A program made the translations under genes and the position numbers. From Aquibium sp. ELW1220 (GTDB lineage: Bacteria; Pseudomonadota; Alphaproteobacteria; Rhizobiales; Rhizobiaceae), in NCBI RefSeq assembly GCF_030398385.1, contig NZ_JAOAOQ010000001.1, positions 341,035 to 405,034 on the forward strand: DNA of 64,000 nucleotides, given 5' to 3'. Position 1 is the stretch's first letter. Every line of letters begins with the position of its first letter. The notes under the pieces were generated by a model. The model worked only from the letters and a program-made list of their open reading frames with translations, ran no database searches and had not been told where the DNA came from. Shown here in pieces: positions 38,999 through 48,169 of the stretch.

Positions 38999-39040
38999 GC
39001 GGCCTCCCCCTCGTTCCTGACGTGTGGCTGTTCCTGGCGC

Positions 39041-40453
39041 TCAGGCGCCCCACGGTCCGTGATGCGCGCCCGGCCGGTCGATCCGCTCGAAGCCGTGCGC
39101 GCCGAAGAAGTCGCGCTGCGCCTGCACGAGGTTCGCCGTGCCGCGCCCGGTGCGGTAGGCGTCGAAATAGGCGAGTGCAGCCGATAGCGCCGGCACCGGG
39201 ATGCCGGCGAGTGCTGCCCGCGCCACGGTGCGGCGAAGCGCAGGCACCGCCTCCGTCATCAGGTCGACGAAGCGCGGCGCCGCCATCAGGTTGCCCGGGG
39301 GCGCGCCTTCGAAGGCCTCCGCGATCGTGTCCAGGAACTGCGAGCGGATGATGCAGCCGGCGCGCCAGATCCGCGCGATGGTGGCCATCGGCAAGCCCCA
39401 GTCGAACTCCTTCGACGCAGCCTCCATTACGGCGAAGCCCTGCGCATAGGCCGCGATCTTGCCCGCGAGGAGCGCGAGTTCGAGGTCGGCGACCGCCTCT
39501 CGGACGATCGCCCGCTCGAAGCCGGTCGTCGGCGTGCCGTAGAGGGACTCCGCCGCCGCACGCTCGTCCTTCAGTGCCGACAATCCCCGCGCGGCCACCG
39601 CGGCCTCGATCGCGGTCGCCGGCACGCCCATCATCTGCGCCTCGATCACCGACCAGCGGCCGGTGCCCTTCTGCCCGGCGCTGTCCACGATCACGTCGAC
39701 CATCGGCCGCCCGGTCTCGGGATCGGCCGCTGCCAGAACCTTTGCCGTGATCTCGATCAGGTAGGATTCCAGACGGCCGCCGTTCCACTGCTCGAACAGC
39801 CGCGCCATGGCCGCCGTGTCGAGCCGCGCGCCGTCGCGCAGGATGCCGTAAATCTCGGCGATCATCTGCATGTCGGCATATTCGATGCCGTTGTGGATGG
39901 TCTTGACGAAATGCCCGGCGCCGTTGCGGCCGAGCCAGGCCACGCAGGGCTCGTCCCGGTATCTCGCGGATATCGCGGTCAGAACGTCCCTGACGCGCAG
40001 CCAGGAAGCCTGCGTGCCGCCGACCATGATGGAGGGCCCGTGGCGCGCCCCTTCCTCGCCGCCCGAGACGCCCATGCCGATGAAGGTCAGGCTCGATCCT
40101 TCGAGTTCGGCGAAGCGCCGCATCGTGTCGCGGAAGTTGGCGTTGCCCGCGTCTATCACGATGTCGTCGGCCGACAGCAGCGGCCGCAGCGCCGCGATCT
40201 GTTCGTCGACGGCAGCGCCGGCCTGCACCATCAGGATGATCGGCCGCGGCGGCCGGATCGCGGCGACGAGGTCCTCGAGGGTCTCGCATGGCACGATGCG
40301 GTCGGAGAGCGCGCCGGCGGTCGCGGCGAAGCTGCGCGTCTTCTCCGCCGTGCGGTTCCAGACCGCGATGCGGTAGCCGTGCTCCGCGATGTTGAGGGCC
40401 AGGTTCGAGCCCATGACGCCGAGCCCGATCAGTCCGATTTCCGCCTGCTGCAT
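39041..40453 (-). CDS. gnd: 6-phosphogluconate dehydrogenase, decarboxylating
   Basis: A 470-residue cytosolic pentose-phosphate enzyme: 6-phosphogluconate plus NADP gives ribulose 5-phosphate and CO2. The N-terminal Rossmann motif is IGLIGLGVMGSNLALN, with NRTAEKT. The 6PGDH signature is at about 180-200 (NGAGHFVKTIHNGIEYADMQ, with catalytic K and the N). The C-terminal tail (HGFERIDRPGAHHGPWG) completes the substrate site. It is 42 bp upstream of the aldo/keto reductase gene, probably one transcript. Confidence 0.97.
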   Translation of the reverse strand: MQQAEIGLIGLGVMGSNLALNIAEHGYRIAVWNRTAEKTRSFAATAGALSDRIVPCETLEDLVAAIRPPRPIILMVQAGAAVDEQIAALRPLLSADDIVIDAGNANFRDTMRRFAELEGSSLTFIGMGVSGGEEGARHGPSIMVGGTQASWLRVRDVLTAISARYRDEPCVAWLGRNGAGHFVKTIHNGIEYADMQMIAEIYGILRDGARLDTAAMARLFEQWNGGRLESYLIEITAKVLAAADPETGRPMVDVIVDSAGQKGTGRWSVIEAQMMGVPATAIEAAVAARGLSALKDERAAAESLYGTPTTGFERAIVREAVADLELALLAGKIAAYAQGFAVMEAASKEFDWGLPMATIARIWRAGCIIRSQFLDTIAEAFEGAPPGNLMAAPRFVDLMTEAVPALRRTVARAALAGIPVPALSAALAYFDAYRTGRGTANLVQAQRDFFGAHGFERIDRPGAHHGPWGA

Positions 40454-40526
40454 GGTGCGTGTGTGGTCCGGGAGTGGAGGGAGGACGGGCGAGAGAGCGA
40501 AATGATGGACCGGTATCGGAACGCGG

Positions 40527-40850
40527 TCAACGCATCCGGCCGAGCTTGCTGCCGGTCTGTTCGCATTCGCCGATCTCGACGTCCAGTCGGATGTCGAGCG
40601 CCTGCGTCACGCGCAGCAGGGTCGACAGCTTGGGATCGCCCTCGCGGCTCAGCGCCCGGTAGAGCGCCTCCCGGGCGAGGCCGGACCGCCGCGCCACCTC
40701 GGTCATCCCGCGCGCCCGCGCGATGATGCCAAGCGCATGGGCGATCTCCGCCGGGGAACCGTCCGCGAAGGCACGCGCGAGCAGCCGTGCATGCGCCGGC
40801 TCGCCGATCCCGCGTCCCGCGCTCGCTGCTGCCTCGGCCCTCGCAGGCAT
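40527..40850 (-). CDS. HigA-like addiction module antidote, no toxin partner seen
   Basis: A 107-residue helix-turn-helix protein of the 'addiction module antidote' group: AEIAHALGIIARARGMTEVARRSGLAREALYRAL (read from about residue 33), then GDPKLSTLLRVTQALDIRLDV. The partner is normally a RelE/ParE-like killer gene directly upstream, but the 190 bp on that side hold none. It is 74 bp ahead of gnd on the same strand. The ATG at 40850 has GGGAAGAG upstream. The Met-Pro-Ala-Arg N-terminus is shorter than the usual antitoxin start, so the toxin and part of the module may have been deleted. Confidence 0.75.
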   Translation of the reverse strand: MPARAEAAASAGRGIGEPAHARLLARAFADGSPAEIAHALGIIARARGMTEVARRSGLAREALYRALSREGDPKLSTLLRVTQALDIRLDVEIGECEQTGSKLGRMR

Positions 40851-41040
40851 GTCGTCTCTTCCCGGACTGGAGTGCTGGTCTGCGCCGGCCCCATACAGCC
40901 GGGACCCTCGCCGCAATTCCCGCAAGCTCCGCCGCTTCCCGCGAGGTCAGGCAGATGCCAGACCTCGTCGGCCGCGACGGTGTTTGCGGTTGCTGCTCTT
41001 CCAAATTCCCTGGCTCCCCCATTGTTCCGCCACGATGCGG

Positions 41041-41385
41041 TCATGAAGTCTGCGGGAGGAAGTCCTGGCGGGCCGGCGTGAAGCTGTCGACCAGCAGGCC
41101 GGGCTCCAGCGCCCGCACCCCGTGTACCGCGCTCGACGGCACGATGAAGCTCTGGCCCTTGGACAGAACCTCCGTCACGCCCGAGATCGTCACCTCGAAG
41201 CGGCCCTCGGCGACATAGGACGCCTGGATGTGCGGATGGTTGTGCAGCTTGCCGACCGCGTCCTTCTCGAAGGCGAATTCCACGATCATCAGCTGGTCGT
41301 TGTGGGTCAGGATGCGCCGCCGCACGCCTGGATCGGTCGGGGTCCACTGGTCTTCGGTCGGCCGGATGAAGAGTTCGCTGTCCAT
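41041..41385 (-). CDS. kdgF: Cupin protein, KdgF type
   Basis: A 114-residue single-domain cupin. The metal-binding histidines are in KLHNHPHIQASYVAEGRFEVTI (H-x-H...E), with the last ligand in SAVHGVRAL. KdgF proteins convert unsaturated uronates from pectin or alginate to linear ketouronates, and the neighbours kduD and kduI support that role. The ATG at 41385 has AGGAGA about 9 nt upstream and lies 13 bp after the kduD stop. The gene is last in the uronate operon. Confidence 0.85.
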   Translation of the reverse strand: MDSELFIRPTEDQWTPTDPGVRRRILTHNDQLMIVEFAFEKDAVGKLHNHPHIQASYVAEGRFEVTISGVTEVLSKGQSFIVPSSAVHGVRALEPGLLVDSFTPARQDFLPQTS

Positions 41386-41398
41386 CGTCGTCTGTCTC

Positions 41399-42157
41399 CT
41401 ATCGCGCCAGCCAGCCGCCATCGACCGGTATCACGGCGCCGTGGACGTAGGTTGCCGCATCGCTGGCGAGGAACACCGCCGTCCCGCCGATGTCGGACGC
41501 CTGGCCCCAGCGGCCGGCGGGGATGCGCTTCAGGATGTCCTCGCGGCGCACCGGGTCGGCGCGCAGTGCCTCGGTGTTGTTTGTCTCGATGTAGCCGGGC
41601 GCGATCGCGTTGACGTTGATGCCCTTCGCCGCCCATTCGTTGGCGAGCAGCTTCGTCAGGCCGGCCAGCCCACTCTTCGACGCGGTGTAGGAAGCGACCC
41701 GGATGCCGCCCTGGAAGGAGAGCAGTGACGCGACGTTGACGATACGCCCCGACCGTCCGGCGGCGAAGGACTTTCGCGCGAAGGCCTGGCAGAGCAGGAA
41801 GACGGACTTCAGATTGACGTCCATCACCGCGTCCCAGTCATCCTCCGAGAAGTCGACGGCATCGGCGCGCCGGATGATGCCGGCATTGTTGACCAGGATG
41901 TCGATCGGCCCGTGTGCGTCCCAGGCAGCGTCGAACGCCGCCGCGACGCGGCCCGTGTCGCCGAGGTCGGCGGAAATCTCCCGAAGCGTCCCGCCCGCGG
42001 CCTCCACCGCCGCCCGGGTGCCGGCCATCGAGGATCGCCCGACCGCCAGGATTTCCGCGCCGGCCTCGGCCAGCGAGATCGCGATGCCCTGGCCGATGCC
42101 GGTGTTGGCGCCCGTCACCATGGCCCGGCGCCCCGTCAGGTCGAAGACGTTCTTCAA
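41399..42157 (-). CDS. kduD: 2-dehydro-3-deoxy-D-gluconate 5-dehydrogenase
   Basis: A 252-residue short-chain dehydrogenase that interconverts 2,5-diketo-3-deoxygluconate and 2-keto-3-deoxygluconate. The cofactor motif is VTGANTGIGQGIAISLAEAG near residue 15-34; NNAGI and the catalytic YTASKSGLAGLTK follow. KduD-like end: VHGAVIPVDGGWLAR. The start is TTG at 42157, overlapping the kduI stop (TTGA), with GGGAGA a few nt upstream, so it is translationally coupled to kduI. Confidence 0.93.
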   Translation of the reverse strand: MKNVFDLTGRRAMVTGANTGIGQGIAISLAEAGAEILAVGRSSMAGTRAAVEAAGGTLREISADLGDTGRVAAAFDAAWDAHGPIDILVNNAGIIRRADAVDFSEDDWDAVMDVNLKSVFLLCQAFARKSFAAGRSGRIVNVASLLSFQGGIRVASYTASKSGLAGLTKLLANEWAAKGINVNAIAPGYIETNNTEALRADPVRREDILKRIPAGRWGQASDIGGTAVFLASDAATYVHGAVIPVDGGWLAR

Positions 42158-43011
42158 CGAAGGTCTCCCATGCCGACGGGATCGACGTCGGTGTAGTCGA
42201 CATTGTCGCCGGCCATCGCCCAGATGAAGGCGTAGTTCGACGTTCCGGCGCCCGAATGGATCGACCAGCCCGGCGACAGGATCGCCTCCTCGTTGCGCAC
42301 CACGAGGTGGCGTGTCTCGTCCGGCTCGCCCATGAAGTGGAAGACGCAGGCATTCTCCGCCAGGCCGAAATAGAGATAGGCCTCCGAGCGCCGGTCGTGC
42401 ACGTGGCAGGGCATGGTGTTCCAGACCGAGCCGGTCGCGAGCTGAGTCATGCCGACGACGAGCTGGCAGGTCCTTGCGCCCTCCGGATGCACGAACTGGA
42501 AGATCGAGCGCTCGTTGGACGTCTCGCGGCTGCCGAGGTCTAGCCGCTTGGCGTCGCCGATCTGGATCGTCCGCGTCGGGTGAGCCTGGTGCGCCGGCGC
42601 GCTGAGCAGATAGTATTTGGCGGGATCATTCGCATCGTCGGAGGCGAAGGCCACGTCCTGCGCGCCCATGCCGACATAGATCATGTCGCGCGCGCCGAGC
42701 ACGAAACGCTCACCCTCGACGGTGACCGCGCCGGCACCGCCGATGTTGACGGCGATCAGCTCGCGCCGGTCGAGGAAGGCCTTGGTGCCGGTCGGCTTGA
42801 TCGCCTCCAGCGCGAGCGGCGCGTCCGTGGGCAGGGCGCCGCCGACGATCATCCGGTCGTAATGCGTGTAGGTCAGCGACACGAGGCCGGGCCTGAACAG
42901 GTCGGGGATGTGGAAATTGTGCCGCAGCTCGTCGGTGCCCATGGCGGCGCCAGTGGCGGGGTCGATCGCGAAACGCGACGAAAACTCGGTGTTGCGGAGG
43001 GACTGTGTCAT
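42154..43011 (-). CDS. kduI: 5-dehydro-4-deoxy-D-glucuronate isomerase
   Basis: A 285-residue double-cupin isomerase of pectin breakdown, converting 5-keto-4-deoxyuronate to 2,5-diketo-3-deoxygluconate. Typical stretches: HYDRMIVGGALP, GARTCQLVVGMTQLATGSVWNTMPCHVHDRRSEAYLYF (metal ligands in the HVHDRRSE part), and ILSPGWSIHSGAGTSNYAFIWAMAGDN near the C-terminus. It follows the GntR gene by 31 bp in the same direction and is coupled to kduD. Full length for the family. Confidence 0.96.
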   Translation of the reverse strand: MTQSLRNTEFSSRFAIDPATGAAMGTDELRHNFHIPDLFRPGLVSLTYTHYDRMIVGGALPTDAPLALEAIKPTGTKAFLDRRELIAVNIGGAGAVTVEGERFVLGARDMIYVGMGAQDVAFASDDANDPAKYYLLSAPAHQAHPTRTIQIGDAKRLDLGSRETSNERSIFQFVHPEGARTCQLVVGMTQLATGSVWNTMPCHVHDRRSEAYLYFGLAENACVFHFMGEPDETRHLVVRNEEAILSPGWSIHSGAGTSNYAFIWAMAGDNVDYTDVDPVGMGDLR

Positions 43012-43042
43012 GAACTCTCTCGTGCTGGCCGCGTCGCGTGCG

Positions 43043-43819
43043 TCACGACCGGTGGGGGCGGGAGGCGGAGGCGATGGACGCCGGATCGAAGCCGGCGAGA
43101 CGCTCCCGGTAGCGTTGCTGGCTGGCGGTCAGGTGCGCGCGCATCGCGTCGCGGGCCGCCTGGCCATCTCCGGCGGAGATGGCCTTGATGATCTTCCAGT
43201 GCTCGCGCTGCAGCCCCACCTGGTACTCCACCGTCAGCACGCTTTCGGTGCCCCAGGGCGAGGCGACGTCGCAGGGGATGGTTCGGCTGCCGAGCGCGTC
43301 CAGCACCTCGACGTAGAAGGGATTGTTGGTGGCCGCCGCAATGGCGCGATGGATGGCGAAATCCGACTTGCCGGTCGCTTGCCGCGCACCGAGCTGCCGG
43401 TCGAAATCCGCATAGGCCTCGTAGATCCGGGCCTCCTGGGCGCTGTTGCGGCGTTGCGCGGCGAGCCCGGCGGACTCGATCTCGATGCCCATGCGCACTT
43501 CCAGCACGTTGAGCGCGTGGCTGATCTTGTTGCCGACCTCGGCCGAGATCAGGCTGAAGGCGCTGGCCGGCTGCTCGACGACGAACACGCCGGCGCCCTG
43601 GCGCGGCTCCACCAGGCCGTCGGCGGCGAGCGCGGCGATCGCCTCGCGCACCACGGTGCGGCTGACGCCGTAGGTTTCCGTCAGGCGGCTCTCGGTCGGC
43701 AGCTTCTGGCCGGGGACGAGCGCGCCCGTGATGAGCTGCTGGCGCAGCTCGGCCACCACCCGGTCGGCGAGCTTCGGCCGGCGTTCCGGCCGGACCTCCT
43801 GGAGGATGGGCTCGCTCAT
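43043..43819 (-). CDS. GntR/FadR-type regulator of the uronate operon
   Basis: A 258-residue regulator. The winged-helix region is at about 20-75 (ADRVVAELRQQLITGALVPG; LTETYGVSRTVVREAIAAL). The FCD effector domain at about 95-230 has the expected HRAIAAATNNPFYVEVLDAL. The family often senses sugar acids and represses its own operon. The start at 43819 lies just after the dctM stop and has GAGGGG upstream. Its place inside the uxaC-TRAP-kdu transcript makes it the likely regulator (inference). No operator has been proven. Confidence 0.92.
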   Translation of the reverse strand: MSEPILQEVRPERRPKLADRVVAELRQQLITGALVPGQKLPTESRLTETYGVSRTVVREAIAALAADGLVEPRQGAGVFVVEQPASAFSLISAEVGNKISHALNVLEVRMGIEIESAGLAAQRRNSAQEARIYEAYADFDRQLGARQATGKSDFAIHRAIAAATNNPFYVEVLDALGSRTIPCDVASPWGTESVLTVEYQVGLQREHWKIIKAISAGDGQAARDAMRAHLTASQQRYRERLAGFDPASIASASRPHRS

Positions 43820-43826
43820 CGCCCCC

Positions 43827-45107
43827 TCACCTGAACGCGCCCGGCAGCCAGAGCGACAGTGCCGGGACGTAGGTGACGAGCCCGAGCACGACGAGGCCGG
43901 CGCCATAGAACGGCCAGATCGACCGCATCGCCGTCCAGACGCTGATCTTGCCCACCGCGCAGGCGACGAACTGCACCGCCCCGACAGGCGGCGTGTTGAG
44001 CCCGATGCCGAGGTTGAGGATCAGGATGACGCCGAAATGCACCGGATCGATGCCGTAGGCCTGCGCCACCGGCAGGAAGATCGGCGTGACGATGATGATC
44101 GTCGGGCCCATGTCCATGAAGGTGCCGAGGACGAGCAGGATCAGGTTGAGCAGCAGCAGGATGACCAGCGGGTTGTCGGACACCGCGTTCATCGACGCGA
44201 CCAGTGCGGCAGGCACCCGCAGGAAGGCCATAAGCCAGGAGAAGGCGGCGGCCATGCCGATGATCACCAGCACCATCGCGGTGGTCCGCACCGCCCCCAT
44301 CGTGGCGTGGACGAAGCCCTCCCAGGTCATCTGGCGGTAGACCAGCACGGTAACGAGGAGTGCATAGAGCACCGCGATGCAGGAACTCTCGGTGGCAGTG
44401 AACACGCCCGAGCGGACGCCGCCGAAGATGATGGCGATCAGGAGCAGGCCGGGCAGCGCCACAGCGAAGAGGTGCAGTGCCATTGCGAAGCCGGGGAAGG
44501 GCTCGGTCGGATAGCCGCGCCGCCGCGCCACGACATAGGCGGTCAGCATCAGCGCCAGCGCCAGCAGCATCCCGGGGATGATGCCCGCGGTGAACAGGTC
44601 CGCGATGGATATCTGGCCGCCGGCCGAGATCGAATAGATGATCATGTTGTGCGAGGGCGGGATGAGCAGCGCGATCAGGGCCGACATGGAGGTGACGTTG
44701 ACGGCGTAGTCGGCGCCGTAGCCGCGGGCCTTCATCTGCGGGATCATCAGCCCGCCCACCGCGGCCGCCTCGGCGACCGCCGATCCGGAGATGCCGCCGA
44801 AAAGCGTTGCCGTCACGATGTTGACCTGGCCGAGACCGCCGCGCACGTGGCCGATCAGCGAGGCCGCGAAGGCGACGATCTTCTGCGCGATGCCGCCGCG
44901 CACCATCAGGTCACCCGCATAGATGAAGAAGGGGATGGCGAGCAGCGAAAAGACACTCATGCCGGAATTCAGGCGCTGGAAGACGACCAGCGGCGGCAGG
45001 CCCATGTAGAGCACGGTCGCGAAGCTGGCTACGCCGAGGCAGAAGGCGATCGGCGTGCCGGTCAGCATCAGCGTGGCGAAGACGCCGAAGAGGATCCACA
45101 GTTCCAT
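43827..45107 (-). CDS. dctM: TRAP transporter large permease (DctM)
   Basis: A 426-residue membrane protein with about 12 hydrophobic segments, the main transport subunit of a TRAP system. Familiar family stretches: [41 protein letters not shown] and NLGIGLNTPPVGAVQFVACAV. It starts 4 bp after the dctQ stop. Together with DctQ and DctP it should import uronates, given the linked uxaC, kduI and kduD (inferred). Na+/H+ coupling is the family norm. Confidence 0.95.
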   Translation of the reverse strand: MELWILFGVFATLMLTGTPIAFCLGVASFATVLYMGLPPLVVFQRLNSGMSVFSLLAIPFFIYAGDLMVRGGIAQKIVAFAASLIGHVRGGLGQVNIVTATLFGGISGSAVAEAAAVGGLMIPQMKARGYGADYAVNVTSMSALIALLIPPSHNMIIYSISAGGQISIADLFTAGIIPGMLLALALMLTAYVVARRRGYPTEPFPGFAMALHLFAVALPGLLLIAIIFGGVRSGVFTATESSCIAVLYALLVTVLVYRQMTWEGFVHATMGAVRTTAMVLVIIGMAAAFSWLMAFLRVPAALVASMNAVSDNPLVILLLLNLILLVLGTFMDMGPTIIIVTPIFLPVAQAYGIDPVHFGVILILNLGIGLNTPPVGAVQFVACAVGKISVWTAMRSIWPFYGAGLVVLGLVTYVPALSLWLPGAFR

Positions 45108-45111
45108 CGTC

Positions 45112-45702
45112 TCAGGCCCTGGTGCTTGCGGGAATGTCGGCGTTGTCGATCTCGGCGGCGACCTCGGCCGGTAGCTCGTCGACGTCGTCCAGCGGCACGC
45201 CGGCCAGCCGCTTCACGATGCGCTCGGCCGCGAAGATGACGATCAGGATGCCGCCGCCGACGACCGGGAAATAGTCGTGCGCCCCGGTGATACCGAGGGA
45301 GGGCAGGGTGGTGTTCCAGGTCAGCGCCACGAGCTGCGAGCCGTACCAGACCATGCCGATGCCGAAGGACAGGATGACGACGTCCGAGATCATGCGCAGC
45401 ACGCGCTTGCCGCCCTTCGGCAGCACGTAGAGCAGCACGTCGAAACCGAGGTGGAAGTTCTCGCGCACGCCGACGGCCGCGCCGAGGAAGATGAACCAGC
45501 TCATGACCATGACGGCGCCCGGTTCGGTCCAGCTGGGCGAATCGTTGAGCACGTAGCGGCAGAAGACCTGCCAGGCGACGAAGGCGGTCATGGCGACCAG
45601 TCCGGCGCCGGCGGTCCAGAGCGCGGCCTGGCTGAGCAGGCCGAGGAGGCGGGCTATCCCTGCCAGTCTGTTGTCGGATGAAGCGGACACAGCGGCCCCC
45701 AT
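45112..45702 (-). CDS. dctQ: TRAP transporter small permease (DctQ)
   Basis: A 196-residue protein with four membrane segments: TM1 at about 25-45 (GAGLVAMTAFVAWQVFCRYVL), then NDSPSWTEPGAVMVMSWFIFLGAA, typical of DctQ. The C-terminal tail is acidic (DDVDELPAEVAAEIDNADIP), longer than in many homologues. The ATG at 45702 lacks a strong Shine-Dalgarno, and a GTG 12 bases in is an alternative start. It sits between dctP and dctM. Confidence 0.92.
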   Translation of the reverse strand: MGAAVSASSDNRLAGIARLLGLLSQAALWTAGAGLVAMTAFVAWQVFCRYVLNDSPSWTEPGAVMVMSWFIFLGAAVGVRENFHLGFDVLLYVLPKGGKRVLRMISDVVILSFGIGMVWYGSQLVALTWNTTLPSLGITGAHDYFPVVGGGILIVIFAAERIVKRLAGVPLDDVDELPAEVAAEIDNADIPASTRA

Positions 45703-45756
45703 GGATGCGGAAATGCCCCGCCAGGCCTTGTGCCGGGCGGGGACGGCGGTTCCGGC

Positions 45757-46731
45757 CTACTTCGTGGCCTTGACGTCCTCGACCATCTTCTGCAGCACCG
45801 GATCGGTGACGTGCTTGGCGTAGACGGGCGCCATGGCGTCGATGAAGCCCTGCTTCTCCGGCATCGTGATCATGGAGCCGGCTGCGATGACCTTGGCCTT
45901 CGACTTCTCAACGCTCGCCGTCCACAGCTCGCGCTGCTTGGCGACGCTCTCCTTGGCGGCTTCCTTGAAGATCGCCTGGTCTTGCGGCGTCAGCTTGTCC
46001 CAGGCGGCCTTGTTCATCACGAAGACCTCGGGAAGGATGGTGTGCTCGTCGAGCGAGTAGTGCTTGGCCACCTCGAAGTGCTTGGCGGTGTCGTAGCTCG
46101 GATAGTTGTTCTCGGCGCCGTCGATGACGCCCGTCTCGATGCCGGAATAGACCTCGCCATAGGGCATCGGCGTGGCGTTGGCGCCGAGAGCCGCGACCAT
46201 GTCGACGAAGATGTCGGACTGGATGACACGGAACTTCATGCCAGCCAGGTCGGCCACCGAATTGATCGGCTTCTTGGAGTTGTAGAAGGAACGCGCGCCT
46301 GCGTCGTAGAAGGCGAGTGCCACCAGGCCGGCCGGCTCGAAGGCAGCCTTGATCTGGTCACCGATCGGGCCGTCCATGACCTTGTGCATGTGGTCTTCCG
46401 AACGGAAGATGTAGGGCAGCGCCGGAACGATGCTTTCCTTCACGGTGCCGTTGAAGGGCGCCATCGAGACGCGGTTGAGCTCGATGACGCCGGAGCGCAC
46501 CTGCTCGATCGTGTCCTTCTCCTGGCCGAGCTGTGCGGAGTGGTAGACCTCCACCGCGTAGCGGCCGTTGGTGCGCTGCTTGACCAGTTCGCCGAAGTAC
46601 TTGACACCCTCGACGGTCGGGTAGCCGTCCGGGTGGGTGTCGGACGACTTCAGCACCACCTGGGCATAGGCCGCGCCGAGCATGGCGACGGAGAAGGCCG
46701 CCGCAGCGGTCAGTGTCCTCATCAGGTTCAT
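45757..46731 (-). CDS. dctP: TRAP transporter substrate-binding protein (DctP)
   Basis: A 324-residue periplasmic binding protein. The signal peptide is MNLMRTLTAAAAFSVAMLGAAYA. The mature fold shows KSSDTHPDGYPTVEGVKYFGELV, then KKPINSVADLAGMKFRVIQS (conserved Arg that binds the carboxylate) and GVIDGAENNYPSYDTAKHFEV. An Arg-ligand of this type fits a sugar acid. The ATG at 46731 has GGGAGG 5-6 nt upstream. It follows uxaC by 28 bp, so substrate import and use are transcribed together. Confidence 0.94.
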   Translation of the reverse strand: MNLMRTLTAAAAFSVAMLGAAYAQVVLKSSDTHPDGYPTVEGVKYFGELVKQRTNGRYAVEVYHSAQLGQEKDTIEQVRSGVIELNRVSMAPFNGTVKESIVPALPYIFRSEDHMHKVMDGPIGDQIKAAFEPAGLVALAFYDAGARSFYNSKKPINSVADLAGMKFRVIQSDIFVDMVAALGANATPMPYGEVYSGIETGVIDGAENNYPSYDTAKHFEVAKHYSLDEHTILPEVFVMNKAAWDKLTPQDQAIFKEAAKESVAKQRELWTASVEKSKAKVIAAGSMITMPEKQGFIDAMAPVYAKHVTDPVLQKMVEDVKATK

Positions 46732-46759
46732 GGTTTCCTCCCTGTTTCCTGACATTTCC

Positions 46760-48169
46760 TCAGAGCCGGTAGGCGGTCTTCGCCAGCCGGTATGCGAGAT
46801 CGTGCGCGAGTTCGGCCGCCTCCTCCTCCACGAGCAGGCCCGCGCGGACCTGTTCGGCGAGGAAGCCGCAGTCCACCCGCCGCGCCACGTCGTGTCGCGC
46901 CGGGATGGACGGGAAGGCTCGCGTGTCGTCGTTGAAGCCGACGGTGTTGTAGAAGCCGGCGGTTTCGGTGGCGGCGGCGCGGAAGCGCTTCATGCCCTCC
47001 ACGCTGTCGAAGAACCACCAGGCCGGGCCGAGCCGCAGGCACGGGTAGACGCCGGCAAGCGGCGCGAGTTCGCGCGAATAGACGGTCTCGTCAAGCGTGA
47101 AGAGGATGATCGTCAGGCCGGTCTCCATGCCCACCACGTCGAGCATCGGCTTCAGCGAGTCGACATAGGAGGTGCGGCGCGGGATGTCGAAGCCCTTGTC
47201 GCGGCCGTGGCTGGCGAAGACCGATGCCGAATGGTTGCGCCAGGACCCGGCGTGGATCTGCATCACCATGCCGTCCTCAACGCTCATCCTGGCCATTTCC
47301 GTCAGCATCTGGGCGCGGAACAGGTTGGCATCGGCCGCACTTGCCCCGCCCCGAGCCACGCGGGCAAAGAGAGCGGCGGCCTCGGCAGGCGAAAGATTGG
47401 CGGTGTCGGCTGTCGGGTGTCCATGATCGGTCGCGGTGGCGCCGAGTTCGCGGAAGAAGGCCCGCCGGCGCCGGTGCGCCTCCAGGTAGCCGTTCCAGTC
47501 GCCGGTGTCGCAGCCGGTGATTTCGCCGAGCCGGACGAGATTGTCGGCGAAGCCCTCGAACTCGGGATCCACGACAGCGTCGGGCCGATAGGTGGTGATC
47601 ACGCGGCCGGTCCAGTCGGCATCGCGGATCTGCCGGTGCCACTGCAGCGGGTCGAGCGCGCCTTCGGTGGTGGCGATGGTCTCGATGTTGAAACGCGCAA
47701 AAAGCGCACGGGGACGGTAGGCGTCGGTCGCCAGGCACTCGGCGATGCGGTCGTAGTAGACATCGGCGGTCTTGTCCGACAGACGGACCTCCATCCCGAA
47801 AAGGGTCTCGAAGGTGTGGTCCAGCCACAGCCGCGTCGGCGTGCCCCGGAACAGGTGATAGTTCGACGCGAACAGGCGCCAGATGGCGCGTCCGTCGGTC
47901 TGCGCCACGCGGCCGTCGGCGCGCGGCACGCCGAGCGCGTCGAGGCCGATGCCCTGGCTCACCAGCATGCGGAAGATGTAGTGGTCGGGAACGACGAGCA
48001 GTTGCGCCGGATCCGGAAAGGCCGCGTTCTCGGCGAACCAGCGCGGGTCCGTGTGGCCGTGCGGGCTGACGATCGGCAGATCGCGGACGCTTCCGTAGAG
48101 CGCGCGCGCCAGATCCCGTGCTGCGGAATCGAGCGGAAACAGCCGGTCGTCGTCGAGCAGCGCTGCCAC
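46760..48169 (-). CDS. uxaC: Glucuronate/galacturonate isomerase
   Basis: A 469-residue amidohydrolase-superfamily isomerase converting D-glucuronate to D-fructuronate and D-galacturonate to D-tagaturonate. The metal motif is IVSPHGHTDPRWFAEN (HxH). Other family stretches: NIETIATTEGALDPL, MQIHAGSWRNHS, and GPAWWFFDSVEGMKRF near the C-terminus. The start is GTG at 48169, with GGGAGGA about 9 nt upstream. It is the first gene of the uronate operon, and its upstream region is the likely operon promoter. Confidence 0.96.
   Translation of the reverse strand: MAALLDDDRLFPLDSAARDLARALYGSVRDLPIVSPHGHTDPRWFAENAAFPDPAQLLVVPDHYIFRMLVSQGIGLDALGVPRADGRVAQTDGRAIWRLFASNYHLFRGTPTRLWLDHTFETLFGMEVRLSDKTADVYYDRIAECLATDAYRPRALFARFNIETIATTEGALDPLQWHRQIRDADWTGRVITTYRPDAVVDPEFEGFADNLVRLGEITGCDTGDWNGYLEAHRRRRAFFRELGATATDHGHPTADTANLSPAEAAALFARVARGGASAADANLFRAQMLTEMARMSVEDGMVMQIHAGSWRNHSASVFASHGRDKGFDIPRRTSYVDSLKPMLDVVGMETGLTIILFTLDETVYSRELAPLAGVYPCLRLGPAWWFFDSVEGMKRFRAAATETAGFYNTVGFNDDTRAFPSIPARHDVARRVDCGFLAEQVRAGLLVEEEAAELAHDLAYRLAKTAYRL

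Noticed and set aside
40851..41040. Toxin gene partner for the HigA-like antidote
   Set aside because: No frame of RelE/ParE size or character in this gap on either strand.
43728..45239. A 503-residue plus-strand frame over dctM
   Set aside because: Asp/His/Arg-rich antisense shadow of a membrane protein gene.
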